A stretch of DNA of 28,310 nt from Prevotella sp. UBA2725 (lineage in GTDB: Bacteria; Bacteroidota; Bacteroidia; Bacteroidales; Bacteroidaceae): assembly GCA_002353825.1 (NCBI GenBank), contig DEKJ01000059.1, forward strand, positions 1-28,310, written 5' to 3'. The notes beneath the pieces were generated by a model. That model was not told the origin of the DNA. It ran no database searches and saw only the letters and a list, made by a program, of their open reading frames with translations. Below are positions 1 through 8,434 of this stretch, in pieces; the stretch's first letter is position 1; the number at the start of each line of letters is the position of its first letter. Made by a program: the position numbers and the translations under genes.

Positions 1-34
1 GGGATTTTCAACCGTACAGGTCGAATAATCCTAC

Positions 35-1450
35 ATGGGCAAAATTAATAATATTTCTTCAATCAGCAAAGAAAACAGGCAGAAAAAAGAATGCATAATT
101 CTTAGAGATGTAAATAAAAGATCATTAGAAGCAAATCTTGACAGCGTTTCCCTGTCTGGCTTTGGTGGTCTTCCACTTCTTCGTGAGGAGGAACGAACCC
201 TGTCTTTATCTGAGAGATTGGCATCATGCATCACTGACTCCCGCAAACAGTACCTTGTACAACATTCGTTGGAGGAAATTATAAGAACGCGTCTCTTTCA
301 GTTATGCCTTGGCTATGAAGATGTGAATGACTGCGACCTCAATCGCAAGGAACCGATGATGCGTCTTATGGTAGGTGATGGCTATGACAAGGATATCTGC
401 TCGTCAGCCACAATGTGCCGGTTTGAGAACATGGTTACAGATGACGATCTGCTTTCTCTTCAAGAAATGTTTGTCACCATATTTATCCTTTCCTATAAAG
501 GCGAAGAGCCCAAGGACATTATTTTGGACTGTGATGATACCAACGTAGACTGTTATGGCGCACAGGAACAGACACTGTTCAATAACTACTACATGGAGTA
601 CTGCTACATGCCACTATTGATCTTTGAGGGGCATAGCGGAAAACTTATACAGCCCCTGCTTCGTCCGGGAAGACGCAACAAGACAGCCAATATCAATGAT
701 ACTCTACAATGGCTAATAGCTATGCTTCGTGCAGCGTGGCCAAATACATTTATTACAGTAAGGGGTGACAGCCATTTCTGCTCCCATGAATTCATGGACT
801 GGGTGACCGAAGGTAAGGACAAACGCATCAGGTTTATCACAGGCCTTTCTTCAAACAGCGTACTTGACAGGAATCCTGAGGTAAAAAGGCTCCAACAAAA
901 AGCCATAGATCATTATAAACGTACGGGGCTGCCGAAAAAATACTATGGAGAGCTGCGTTACAAAGCCGGGACATGGAACAACGAACAACGTGTCATAGTC
1001 AAAGCCGAGATTACAAATTCCGGAGGACTCAACACAAGATACATCGTGACCAACTTCAATGTAAGAACGGATGTCTATGGGCTGCCGTGGTCGGCTCCAA
1101 TGTATCTATACGAGAAACGATATTGCGCCAGAGGAAAAGACGAACTCTACATACGGGAATTCAAGGAAGCTGTAAACGGAGACCGTCTTTCCTGTCACGC
1201 CTTCAAGGCAAATAGCTTGCGCACTTTTATGCATGCCGCTGCATATGTGCTTATGCATTCCCTAAGAGAAAGAGCCTTCGAGGGCACCTCTTTGGAAAAA
1301 GCCACGTTGCTCACCATACGTGAGAGAATCCTTTTGACGGCAGTATGCGTCAAGGTTTTCAAGACCAAAGTCATTCTTGACTTCGCCATGTATAATCCAA
1401 TGGCCGATGAACTAAGGCACGCATTATTATTCTATCGAAAAACAGCTTGA
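35..1450 (+). CDS. IS1380-family DDE transposase
   Basis: This 471-residue protein is read as the transposase of an IS1380-type insertion sequence, which cuts and pastes its own element. The expected acidic triad is visible: DCDDT around D165, RGDSHF with D245, and the Y..R..(D)E..I.EFK block around E370. These match the D, D and E blocks of the family as I know them. The reading frame is complete and undamaged, so the element may still be active. The start at ATG 35 gives a normal N-terminus. The left inverted repeat would lie within or before the first 34 bases, and I could not pair it convincingly with a right end. The gene lies at the outer edge of the accessory region and reads toward the protease-Wadjet operon. 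Family assignment is by motif recognition, with good confidence. Confidence 0.85.
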   Translation: MGKINNISSISKENRQKKECIILRDVNKRSLEANLDSVSLSGFGGLPLLREEERTLSLSERLASCITDSRKQYLVQHSLEEIIRTRLFQLCLGYEDVNDCDLNRKEPMMRLMVGDGYDKDICSSATMCRFENMVTDDDLLSLQEMFVTIFILSYKGEEPKDIILDCDDTNVDCYGAQEQTLFNNYYMEYCYMPLLIFEGHSGKLIQPLLRPGRRNKTANINDTLQWLIAMLRAAWPNTFITVRGDSHFCSHEFMDWVTEGKDKRIRFITGLSSNSVLDRNPEVKRLQQKAIDHYKRTGLPKKYYGELRYKAGTWNNEQRVIVKAEITNSGGLNTRYIVTNFNVRTDVYGLPWSAPMYLYEKRYCARGKDELYIREFKEAVNGDRLSCHAFKANSLRTFMHAAAYVLMHSLRERAFEGTSLEKATLLTIRERILLTAVCVKVFKTKVILDFAMYNPMADELRHALLFYRKTA

Positions 1451-1899
1451 CCAAATACATTCACGACTACAAATTACTAAGGCAGGGCGAAACTCTGCCA
1501 GATGCCGTGTGCCTTATATATTCATAAGCATAGCACAAATGGCTCTTGGGTAGATATGGAGCCTGGTCAAAGCCGGAAATTTGCGCATAACACGTAGTCT
1601 AACATCTACGCATACTAATAAAACAGAACCTGTAATGTAAATAAATATTACCAAGACAAGCTAATGACATATTTTCAATACCAAAGTTGGGTCGTAAAGT
1701 TAGTATGGAATATGCAGGTTAGCATGCCGAAAAATAGTGGGGCAAAAAAGGGTAAAGAACTGGGGCAAAAAAGGGCAACAGCTCAATTTGACCATTTCAA
1801 TTTATAGAAGGCCAATTGCAGCATTGTCCATTTGATGAATTTATTTGTTACTACAAATAAATTTATATCACATTTCTTTTCTACATAAAATAAAATTCA
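1451..1899. other. Non-coding stretch between the transposase and the protease gene
   Basis: About 450 bases with no convincing gene. It holds a weak GC hairpin just after the transposase (GGCAG 1481-1485 with CTGCC 1495-1499), a small CGTAG/CTACG inverted repeat near 1600, and a pair of 15-bp direct repeats at 1738-1775. The right end of the insertion sequence must lie somewhere here. TACAGGT at the left (about 15-21) has an inverted counterpart ACCTGTA near 1628-1634, but seven bases are too few to call an end. Confidence 0.5.
1738..1775. repeat. Two 15-bp direct repeats, 23-bp period
   Basis: TGGGGCAAAAAAGGG occurs at 1738-1752 and again at 1761-1775, with an 8-base spacer. The copies are identical. 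They could be the multiple terminal repeats of a second, lost insertion sequence (IS21-type ends are built this way), but this is inference. They lie upstream of the protease promoter. Confidence 0.7.
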
Positions 1900-1907
1900 T
1901 ATATTTG
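1900..1907 (+). promoter_or_regulatory. Promoter -7 element of the protease-Wadjet operon
   Basis: TATATTTG fits the Bacteroidetes -7 consensus TAnnTTTG and lies 39 bases before the ATG at 1947. The -33 region holds only a weak TTTCTTTT tract. Its position also rules out the upstream in-frame start at 1845, which would precede the transcript start. Confidence 0.55.
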
Positions 1908-1946
1908 CAGTCGGAAACACACTTCCTATTATACACATTCTATTAT

Positions 1947-3026
1947 ATGAGACATTGTCATATCCTTCTACTTGCCCTCTTGCTCCTCGCCCTCGCTGGT
2001 TGCAAGAAAGACCCTCAGGAGATCTTCAATGAAGAGAAATCGGGTGTGGTGCTCATCTGCAATGAGTTCTACTATGACGTGGCCCTTGCAGATGGCGAGC
2101 ATCTCTATTTTACGGGTATCGATGACGACGGCAGCCTTCAAGGGTTGACGTCGGATCTCAACGAGATCAAAAAGAATCCGTCTGTCCTCAACGGTACGGG
2201 CTTCTTCATCGACAACACGGGACGGATCCTCACGAACCGCCATGTCGTCGCTCCGGAGATAAATAAGGAGATGGTGCGGAAGAATATGAACAATATCATT
2301 GAGGGCTATGCCCAGTATATACAGTTGCTTCAGGACTCGATGAACGCTCGTTATCAGGCCATTCAGGAATATGCACAGTCGCAGCTCTATGAGGACGAGT
2401 ATGGTGACACGCAACTCAACATGACACAGGATGAATATGACCAGCTCAACGAGGAAGTGGAGAGCCTCAAGCAGCAGTATGCTCAGGCAGAGAACGTCAA
2501 GGAGAGTGTGCGCAGCAATATCCTCGGCTACAATTTCTCGATCCAGCTCCACTCACAGTTCGGCATCGCCTATGATGGGAGTAATGTCCGCTCCTGGGAC
2601 GACTTTATGAAGAACGGCTGCACACTGCTTAAAGTGTCTCCTGACTCCAATTCAGATCTGGCACTCCTTCAGCTCAACTCGAAAACGACACCCACGGATA
2701 AATATATTTTCGACTATACGCAGTATGATGCCGACCAGGCAGACTTGAAGATTACCGATCCTCTGTATATGATTGGCTACAACCAGGGTATCAATCTTGC
2801 GCAGACAGACAACGGCATTCGGGTGCAGTTCACTACGGGTACAGTATCGCAGACCCCCGATGGCACTCGTGTCGTTTACAGCATTCCTTCCATGCAGGGC
2901 TCCAGTGGCTCTCCCGTGATTGATGCCCAGGGGCGCCTTGTCGCCGTCAACTTCGCTGGCAGTAGAGGCAGCGACAACTTCAACTTCGGTATTCCTCTGC
3001 TGCGCGTTATCACTTTTCTGAAATAG
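1947..3026 (+). CDS. Predicted lipoprotein trypsin-like serine protease
   Basis: A 359-residue protein with a lipoprotein signal peptide: a leucine-rich segment ends in the lipobox LAGC with the lipidated Cys at 19. A chymotrypsin-fold serine protease domain follows. The catalytic triad is visible as H99 (TNRHVV), D237 (SNSDLALL) and S320 (GSSGSP). Residues 105-195 between His and Asp are a charged, Gln/Glu-rich insertion likely to form a coiled coil, absent from ordinary trypsins. No PDZ domain is evident, unlike DegP/HtrA. The start at 1947 is chosen because it begins exactly at the signal peptide and lies just after a -7 element. The gene stops 18 bases before jetA on the same strand, which suggests co-transcription with the Wadjet genes, although this protein should sit in the cell envelope and Wadjet acts in the cytoplasm. 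It could instead be an unrelated stress protease. Confidence 0.8.
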   Translation: MRHCHILLLALLLLALAGCKKDPQEIFNEEKSGVVLICNEFYYDVALADGEHLYFTGIDDDGSLQGLTSDLNEIKKNPSVLNGTGFFIDNTGRILTNRHVVAPEINKEMVRKNMNNIIEGYAQYIQLLQDSMNARYQAIQEYAQSQLYEDEYGDTQLNMTQDEYDQLNEEVESLKQQYAQAENVKESVRSNILGYNFSIQLHSQFGIAYDGSNVRSWDDFMKNGCTLLKVSPDSNSDLALLQLNSKTTPTDKYIFDYTQYDADQADLKITDPLYMIGYNQGINLAQTDNGIRVQFTTGTVSQTPDGTRVVYSIPSMQGSSGSPVIDAQGRLVAVNFAGSRGSDNFNFGIPLLRVITFLK

Positions 3027-3044
3027 TTTTCTTCCAGTTTTCAA

Positions 3045-4244
3045 ATGGATATACTAACACATTTCAGAACCATAGAGGAACTGACAAGGACACTCTCTCG
3101 GGAAAATAGACTGCTGAGCGAGATGTTCGAGAAGCGGAAGCTGATCAAGTTTCCTACAGCGCTGGCTATTGATTTAACTGGCGGTAATGAGGCTCGTTTG
3201 CGAAAACTTATCGACTATGGCGTGCTTGTTGAAACCGGCAATGCTGTTGAGATAGAGAGCGATTATCTGAACTTCTTTGAGGAAGTGTTGGATGTGAACG
3301 AAGAAATCAGTGTATTGAGCGTTCAGGAATGCATCAATACGTTGAAGGAATATATCGGCTATTATCTCAAGGAAACCAATGCGGTAAGGAAGGCTGGTTA
3401 TCAAAACAGCGTGCGGCTGATCCTCAGGAAGACCGGCTTCAGAACCCTGAAAAACGTCGTGGACCTGAAGCGTAAGATGGATGAGACGTATAAACAGGAG
3501 CCCAACTATGCCATAAAGAAAGACAAGTTGAAGAATCTTGACGAGAAAAGTCACAGTATCCGTTCTATGATCAAAGAATGTGAGAAGCTGATGGACAATG
3601 AACAGGCTTTCTTCATCATGGCCAATGATCCTCATATGGCAAGGACATGCAGCGATGTGAGGCACGAGTTTGTGGAATCTTATCATGCGCTGATGGAGAT
3701 CGACCGGCAGATCATCATCTACATCAATCAGATAGACAAGCAGAACAGGCTCTATAAGAAAATCCGCAGGCTGAAATACTTGCAGGATCAGTTGTTGATC
3801 AAGACTGACACGAATATCTTGCAGGTCCTTCAGGAAAGAAATCCATTGTGGATGGAGCCGCGGCAATACAACAAGATACGCTTGTCGGTCGAGATGCTTA
3901 GAGGAAACGATCAGATAGTGGATATCATGCGGCGCATAGCAGAGCGCAATGGTATTCAGAAAGCAGCAAGAACGGAGGCTGAACCCCTGACGGCAGAAGA
4001 CTTGCAGGAGCATGTGAGACAACTGAAAGCTGTCGATCCCGAGGAAGTATGGAATGCTTTCGCAGCTTCCAACTATAATCTCTTCGACTTCATCTTGCGG
4101 TACGACTATCAAACAGAGCGAAGCATCGAAGACCATGCAGCTCTGTTCTGCCAGCTCGTTATCCTGCATTCTGATGACTGTCGGATGACAGGTGAGATGG
4201 CTACTTACCAAAACATTGAATACCCTATTGTCTATGCGAAATAA
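3045..4244 (+). CDS. jetA: Wadjet/Mks kleisin-like subunit JetA (MksF-like)
   Basis: This 399-residue protein is read as the kleisin-like subunit that bridges the two heads of the SMC protein encoded two genes downstream. The N-terminus (about 1-85) looks like a winged helix. The middle (about 130-260) is helical and charged, consistent with the MukF/MksF four-helix region, and the C-terminus (about 310-390) could carry the second winged helix. I see no sharp signature motif. The call rests mainly on position: kleisin-like, MksE-like, SMC and Toprim genes in the canonical jetABCD order. Its 3' end overlaps jetB by 11 bases if jetB starts at 4234, so the two are probably translationally coupled. 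It does not obviously resemble the DUF3375-type JetA of type I systems, so a type II/III or new subtype is possible. Confidence 0.7.
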   Translation: MDILTHFRTIEELTRTLSRENRLLSEMFEKRKLIKFPTALAIDLTGGNEARLRKLIDYGVLVETGNAVEIESDYLNFFEEVLDVNEEISVLSVQECINTLKEYIGYYLKETNAVRKAGYQNSVRLILRKTGFRTLKNVVDLKRKMDETYKQEPNYAIKKDKLKNLDEKSHSIRSMIKECEKLMDNEQAFFIMANDPHMARTCSDVRHEFVESYHALMEIDRQIIIYINQIDKQNRLYKKIRRLKYLQDQLLIKTDTNILQVLQERNPLWMEPRQYNKIRLSVEMLRGNDQIVDIMRRIAERNGIQKAARTEAEPLTAEDLQEHVRQLKAVDPEEVWNAFAASNYNLFDFILRYDYQTERSIEDHAALFCQLVILHSDDCRMTGEMATYQNIEYPIVYAK

Positions 4245-4791
4245 CACACAACGAATCTATGAACGGCTGAGCCGTGGAGAATTTCTCTCAGAGGACAGCA
4301 TCGACCCTGTCGTCCGTCATCTCTATGAGGACTTAGAAGAGAATATGGACGATTATGCCGACTATTTCAAGGAGATAGGCATAAGGCTTGAATCTGGCAA
4401 CGGCTATTTCTATTTCTCAAGGATAGGCGAGGGGAAGCAGGCTATTGAGCAGAAGTTAGAGAGTTTTGCCAAGTGGCTCGACTATCTCGACTTCCTCAAG
4501 TGCTACAATCAGTCGTTTACGGCCGGCTTCCAGTTCCGAAAGAGCCATATGATTGAGCAGGTCAGCATCGACGTGGAACTGAAAGAGAAGGCGGGCCATC
4601 TCTTTCGGAAATATGGCGTCGGCTCCTATATTGAGATCGTGGACAAGTTGATACAGGAAATGCAAAGTATGGGCTTTGCCGAATGTGTCAACGAGCAGGA
4701 TGAGACCTATAAAGTGACTTCGGCGTTCCGCTATGCTGAAGAATTGGTAGACATGATACAAATAGCCAACGAAGATGAACTACCTGAATAA
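4234..4791 (+). CDS. jetB: Wadjet/Mks MksE-like subunit JetB
   Basis: A protein of about 185 residues that resembles MksE/JetB, the small winged-helix dimer that binds the kleisin in bacterial condensins. Its N-terminus, with YERLSRGEFLSED followed by a variable helix and the GNGYFYF strand, is the pattern I associate with this family. The rest is helical. A GTG at 4192 would add 14 residues, but ATG 4234 is preferred because it gives the family-like N-terminus and the usual short overlap with jetA. The 3' end overlaps jetC by 17 bases. These nested overlaps across jetA-jetB-jetC indicate one operon with coupled translation, as expected for subunits of one complex. Confidence 0.75.
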   Translation: MRNNTQRIYERLSRGEFLSEDSIDPVVRHLYEDLEENMDDYADYFKEIGIRLESGNGYFYFSRIGEGKQAIEQKLESFAKWLDYLDFLKCYNQSFTAGFQFRKSHMIEQVSIDVELKEKAGHLFRKYGVGSYIEIVDKLIQEMQSMGFAECVNEQDETYKVTSAFRYAEELVDMIQIANEDELPE

Positions 4792-7700
4792 AATCATATT
4801 TATCAACAGCGCTAATATCCCCTATGAAGAGATTGCGGTTAATGGTAATGTGCATTTTACCGGCACCCAGGGTGTGGGTAAGAGCACCGTGCTGCGAGCC
4901 TTGTTGTTCTTCTATAATGCCGACAAGCACCATCTTGGCATCAAGCAAGGACAGAAGCCCTTCGATGAGTTCTATTTCCGCCAGTCCAATTCTTATATTC
5001 TCTATGAGGTGATGCGCGACAATGGTGCCTACACCGTGTTGGTAAGCCGTTATCAGGGGCATGCCACGTGGCGTTTTATCGATGCTCCTTATGAGAAAGA
5101 ATGGTTTGTAGAAGACGATGGGCATGTGCTTAGTGATTGGATAAAGATACGGGAACGCATCGACCATAACGTCGTTGTGTCTGCACGTATCGACTCCGGT
5201 GTGCTGTTCAAGGATATTATCTTTGGCAATACCAATGATCATAAGTATACGCGCTATGCACTTGTGCGTAGTTCTCATTATCAGAATATACCGCGAAGTA
5301 TTCAGAATGTCTTCCTAAATACCAAACTCGATGCCGACTTTGTGAAAAACACCATCATCCAGTCGATGTCCGATGAGGATCTGCCTATTGAGTTGCAGCC
5401 TTACAGGCGGTTGGTAACCAATTTTGAGCGGGAATACGATGAGATTGATTGTTGGTTCCGGCAAAATAGAGAAGGGAGCTACCCTGTGCGCAATTTGGCA
5501 ACAAAGATAGCGGAGCAAGGACGGGTCATTATCGCTCTTGGTCGCAAGTCGCTTGATTTGTGGCACATGTTGAATTATGTCGTAGCCGAGGACGAGCGAA
5601 AGATACCGCTCTTGGAGGTTGAGGCTGCTGCTGTAAAAAGCAATATCGATAAAGAGCAGGAGAGGGAGAAGGAACTTGCTTCTGATTATGGAAAAGAAAA
5701 CAACTCTCTTAATCAGGATTTAGGTGCCAAAAAGAGCAAGCTCAAAGAGATCGCTCAGTCAAGGAAAGACTTTGAGGCCAAGAATATTGAAGAGAAACTT
5801 GCCCTTGCTGCCCGTGAGCCGTCTATCAAGCAGGAGAGGGCTGAAAAGCAGATGTTGCGTGACAATCTGCTTAAGACCTATTCTTCGATAGAGGAGAAAT
5901 ACAAGATCGCTGAAGGCAAACTGGAGAATTCACGCCAGGCTTTCGAGAATGCCCAGAAGGACGCTTATTATCAGAAGCAGGCTTCTCAGCAAGAGGAGCG
6001 TACACGCCTTGACGAGGAGCGTACGAAGAACAGAAACCAGGTGATGGAGGCATACAGTAGTTGGCTGAGCGAATCTGACGAGCGATTGTTAAGACTGCAG
6101 AAGGCTGAGAACAACTGTGAGAACGCTCTGAAGGATCTCCAGCATTGGCATCCGAAGGCCGATGAACTGAAGATCGTGAAGGATCAGTTGCAGCAGTTAG
6201 AGGCTGAAGCAAAGGAAAATATAGCCAATCAGACTACAGTGAAGAGTAATATTGCCCAGCTCAGTACTGAGTATGAGATGAAGGAAGCTGAACTGAAGCG
6301 TGCGTCTGCCCGTGAGCAAGAACGTTTGGAAGCTGAGCGGACAAAATGCCGCAGTGCTGTTGCCGAGATTGATGAGAAACTCTCGCACTTGGATGGGTCC
6401 CTCTATCAGTGGTTGTGCAAGAACGCGGAAGGATGGGAAAACACCATTGGAAAGGTGGTAGACGAAGATCATATTCTCTATGCACAGGGACTCGATCCAG
6501 AGCTGGAAACCGCCTCTGACTCCTTGTTCGGTGTGAAGCTCAATCTTGACAATGTCGGCTATGTCCATCGCTCGCCGGATGAATATAGGTCGGAAAAGAA
6601 GAGGTTGGAGGATGACATTCAATCGCTCAACCACCAACTCAGTCAATTGTCCGCAAAGCTACAGGAGGACATCGATAAACTCAAGCGGAAATACGCCGCA
6701 AAGATCAATCCTCTTCGTGAGCGTGCCACCCTCTTGCGCGTTGAGGAAGAGCAGATGCCGGTCAAAAGGCAGAATCTGCAGAACGAACAGCATAAGTTGG
6801 AGATGGAAGAGGCTGCACTGATAGCACATGAAAAAGAGGCTCGTGAACATAGTTATGATGCAGCCATTCTCGCTGTCCATTCAGAACAGGAAGCACGAGA
6901 GAAGAAAAATGAGACAAACAAGAAGGATCTCAAAGATCTCGATTCGGTATTCAAAAAGTCAATCCATGCGTTAGACGAGGAATTGCGTGCTTTCAGAGAG
7001 TCGCAAGTGGCGGAGGCAGCAACTCGAAATAAAGATTTTGATGATCAGATAGCCCAACTTCAGCAGCAGAAAAATGCAGAACTCGCTGGAAAGGGCGTTG
7101 ACGTAAAAATGCTGGAGAAGCTCAGCTACGAGCTGAAGAGTCTTGAGGCGCAACTGAAGTTGATAGAGGCGAACAGACCGATTGTCTTGAGATATCATGA
7201 TGCCGAGGAGAATCTTTTCAAGCGCGAGCCGGAGATCAGAAAAAGTATCAAAGACATTCAACAGCAGCTTGAGATGCTCCGTCAGCGATATGAAGACAAA
7301 CGAGCCCGCATAGAGAAAAAACTTCAGGATCTGGAAAGCCGTCTCAGGGGCGTGTTGAAAGACCTTGAACACAAGCGGGATGGACTGAAGCAATACCATC
7401 AGGTAGTGGATAATGAGCATCTTGTGCCCGATACTTTCCTCTCCGATAATGACAGTGTGAAGTCGAATCTTGACAGCCAGGAACTCTTGAGTCAGCTCAG
7501 GGGCAATGTCAATCTGAAACGGGAAGCTTTAGAGACACTGAAGTCAAAGGTCGTTGACTTCAACCGCAATTTCAAGCCGCAGAATGCCTTTCATTTCAAT
7601 ACCATGCCGGTCACTGATAGTGACTATCTGCAGATTGCCGCAGACTTGCAGGACTTCATGGACAACAATAAAATAGAGGTCTTCCGCAAGCGGACGAGTG

Positions 7701-8425
7701 AGCATTACAAAGACATCCTGGGGCGTATCTCTTCGGAGATAGGAGCGCTGATGAACCGGCGGTCAGATGTAGACAGAGTCATCAACGATATTAACCACGA
7801 CTTCATAGAGAAGAATTTTGTGGGGGTTATCAAGAGTATTGCCCTTAAAGCCGACGAATCCTCTGACAGACTCATGCAACTGCTGGTATCGATTCATAAC
7901 TTTACAGTGGAGAATGCACACGATATCGGTGAACTCAACCTCTTTTCGAGCGGCAATCGCGATGATGTAAACCTGAAAGTCGTCGAATATCTGAAGAGTC
8001 TTTCGCATCAGCTGCAAGACGAGGCGGGTCGCACAACAGTGTCGTTAAGCGATACTTTCCGGTTGCAGTTTAGAGTGAAGGAAAACGACAACGATACTGG
8101 CTGGGTGGAGCGTATCAATAATGTAGGGTCTGATGGCACCGATATCCTCGTGAAGGCAATGGTAAACATTATGCTCATCAATGTGTTCAAGAAGAAAGCT
8201 GCCCGTAAGAGCGGAGATTTCATCGTGCATTGTATGATGGACGAGATAGGCCGATTGCATCCAAACAATATCAAGGGAATCTTGCAGTTTGCCAATTCAC
8301 GTAATATCTATCTGATCAATAGTTCTCCAACATCTTACAATCCTTACGATTATCGTTACACCTATCTGCTGACCAAGCAAGGTGTCAAGACGAAAGTGGA
8401 ACTATTGTTGAAACGGATAGACTAA
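4775..8425 (+). CDS. jetC: Wadjet/Mks SMC-type ATPase JetC (MksB-like)
   Basis: This 1216-residue SMC/MukB-like ATPase is the motor of the complex. In Wadjet it extrudes DNA loops to recognise small circular plasmids. The N-terminal head has a Walker A motif GTQGVGKS at residues 30-37. Two long coiled-coil arms (about 270-530 and 600-950) flank a short non-coiled hinge at about 535-600, beginning near YQWLCKNAEGW. The C-terminal head has an ABC-signature-like GSDGTD at about 1118 and a Walker B MMDEIGRLHP with D1156/E1157. Length and architecture match JetC/MksB and differ from SbcC (no zinc hook CxxC) and from RecN. All ATPase motifs look intact. The gene overlaps jetB by 17 bases and ends 9 bases before jetD. 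Confidence 0.88.
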   Translation: MNYLNKIIFINSANIPYEEIAVNGNVHFTGTQGVGKSTVLRALLFFYNADKHHLGIKQGQKPFDEFYFRQSNSYILYEVMRDNGAYTVLVSRYQGHATWRFIDAPYEKEWFVEDDGHVLSDWIKIRERIDHNVVVSARIDSGVLFKDIIFGNTNDHKYTRYALVRSSHYQNIPRSIQNVFLNTKLDADFVKNTIIQSMSDEDLPIELQPYRRLVTNFEREYDEIDCWFRQNREGSYPVRNLATKIAEQGRVIIALGRKSLDLWHMLNYVVAEDERKIPLLEVEAAAVKSNIDKEQEREKELASDYGKENNSLNQDLGAKKSKLKEIAQSRKDFEAKNIEEKLALAAREPSIKQERAEKQMLRDNLLKTYSSIEEKYKIAEGKLENSRQAFENAQKDAYYQKQASQQEERTRLDEERTKNRNQVMEAYSSWLSESDERLLRLQKAENNCENALKDLQHWHPKADELKIVKDQLQQLEAEAKENIANQTTVKSNIAQLSTEYEMKEAELKRASAREQERLEAERTKCRSAVAEIDEKLSHLDGSLYQWLCKNAEGWENTIGKVVDEDHILYAQGLDPELETASDSLFGVKLNLDNVGYVHRSPDEYRSEKKRLEDDIQSLNHQLSQLSAKLQEDIDKLKRKYAAKINPLRERATLLRVEEEQMPVKRQNLQNEQHKLEMEEAALIAHEKEAREHSYDAAILAVHSEQEAREKKNETNKKDLKDLDSVFKKSIHALDEELRAFRESQVAEAATRNKDFDDQIAQLQQQKNAELAGKGVDVKMLEKLSYELKSLEAQLKLIEANRPIVLRYHDAEENLFKREPEIRKSIKDIQQQLEMLRQRYEDKRARIEKKLQDLESRLRGVLKDLEHKRDGLKQYHQVVDNEHLVPDTFLSDNDSVKSNLDSQELLSQLRGNVNLKREALETLKSKVVDFNRNFKPQNAFHFNTMPVTDSDYLQIAADLQDFMDNNKIEVFRKRTSEHYKDILGRISSEIGALMNRRSDVDRVINDINHDFIEKNFVGVIKSIALKADESSDRLMQLLVSIHNFTVENAHDIGELNLFSSGNRDDVNLKVVEYLKSLSHQLQDEAGRTTVSLSDTFRLQFRVKENDNDTGWVERINNVGSDGTDILVKAMVNIMLINVFKKKAARKSGDFIVHCMMDEIGRLHPNNIKGILQFANSRNIYLINSSPTSYNPYDYRYTYLLTKQGVKTKVELLLKRID

Positions 8426-8434
8426 CAGAATGTT

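Noticed and set aside
14..1634. Inverted TACAGGT/ACCTGTA as insertion-sequence ends
   Set aside because: Seven bases of identity are too short and flanking bases do not match; no target duplication could be seen.
1845..1946. Upstream in-frame start for the protease
   Set aside because: It lies before the -7 element and would bury the signal peptide; ATG 1947 gives a perfect lipoprotein signal.
4775..8425. SbcC/Rad50 or RecF/RecN identity for the large ATPase
   Set aside because: There is no zinc-hook CxxC in the hinge, and no SbcD nuclease gene is adjacent. Flanking MksE-like and Toprim genes point to JetC/MksB.
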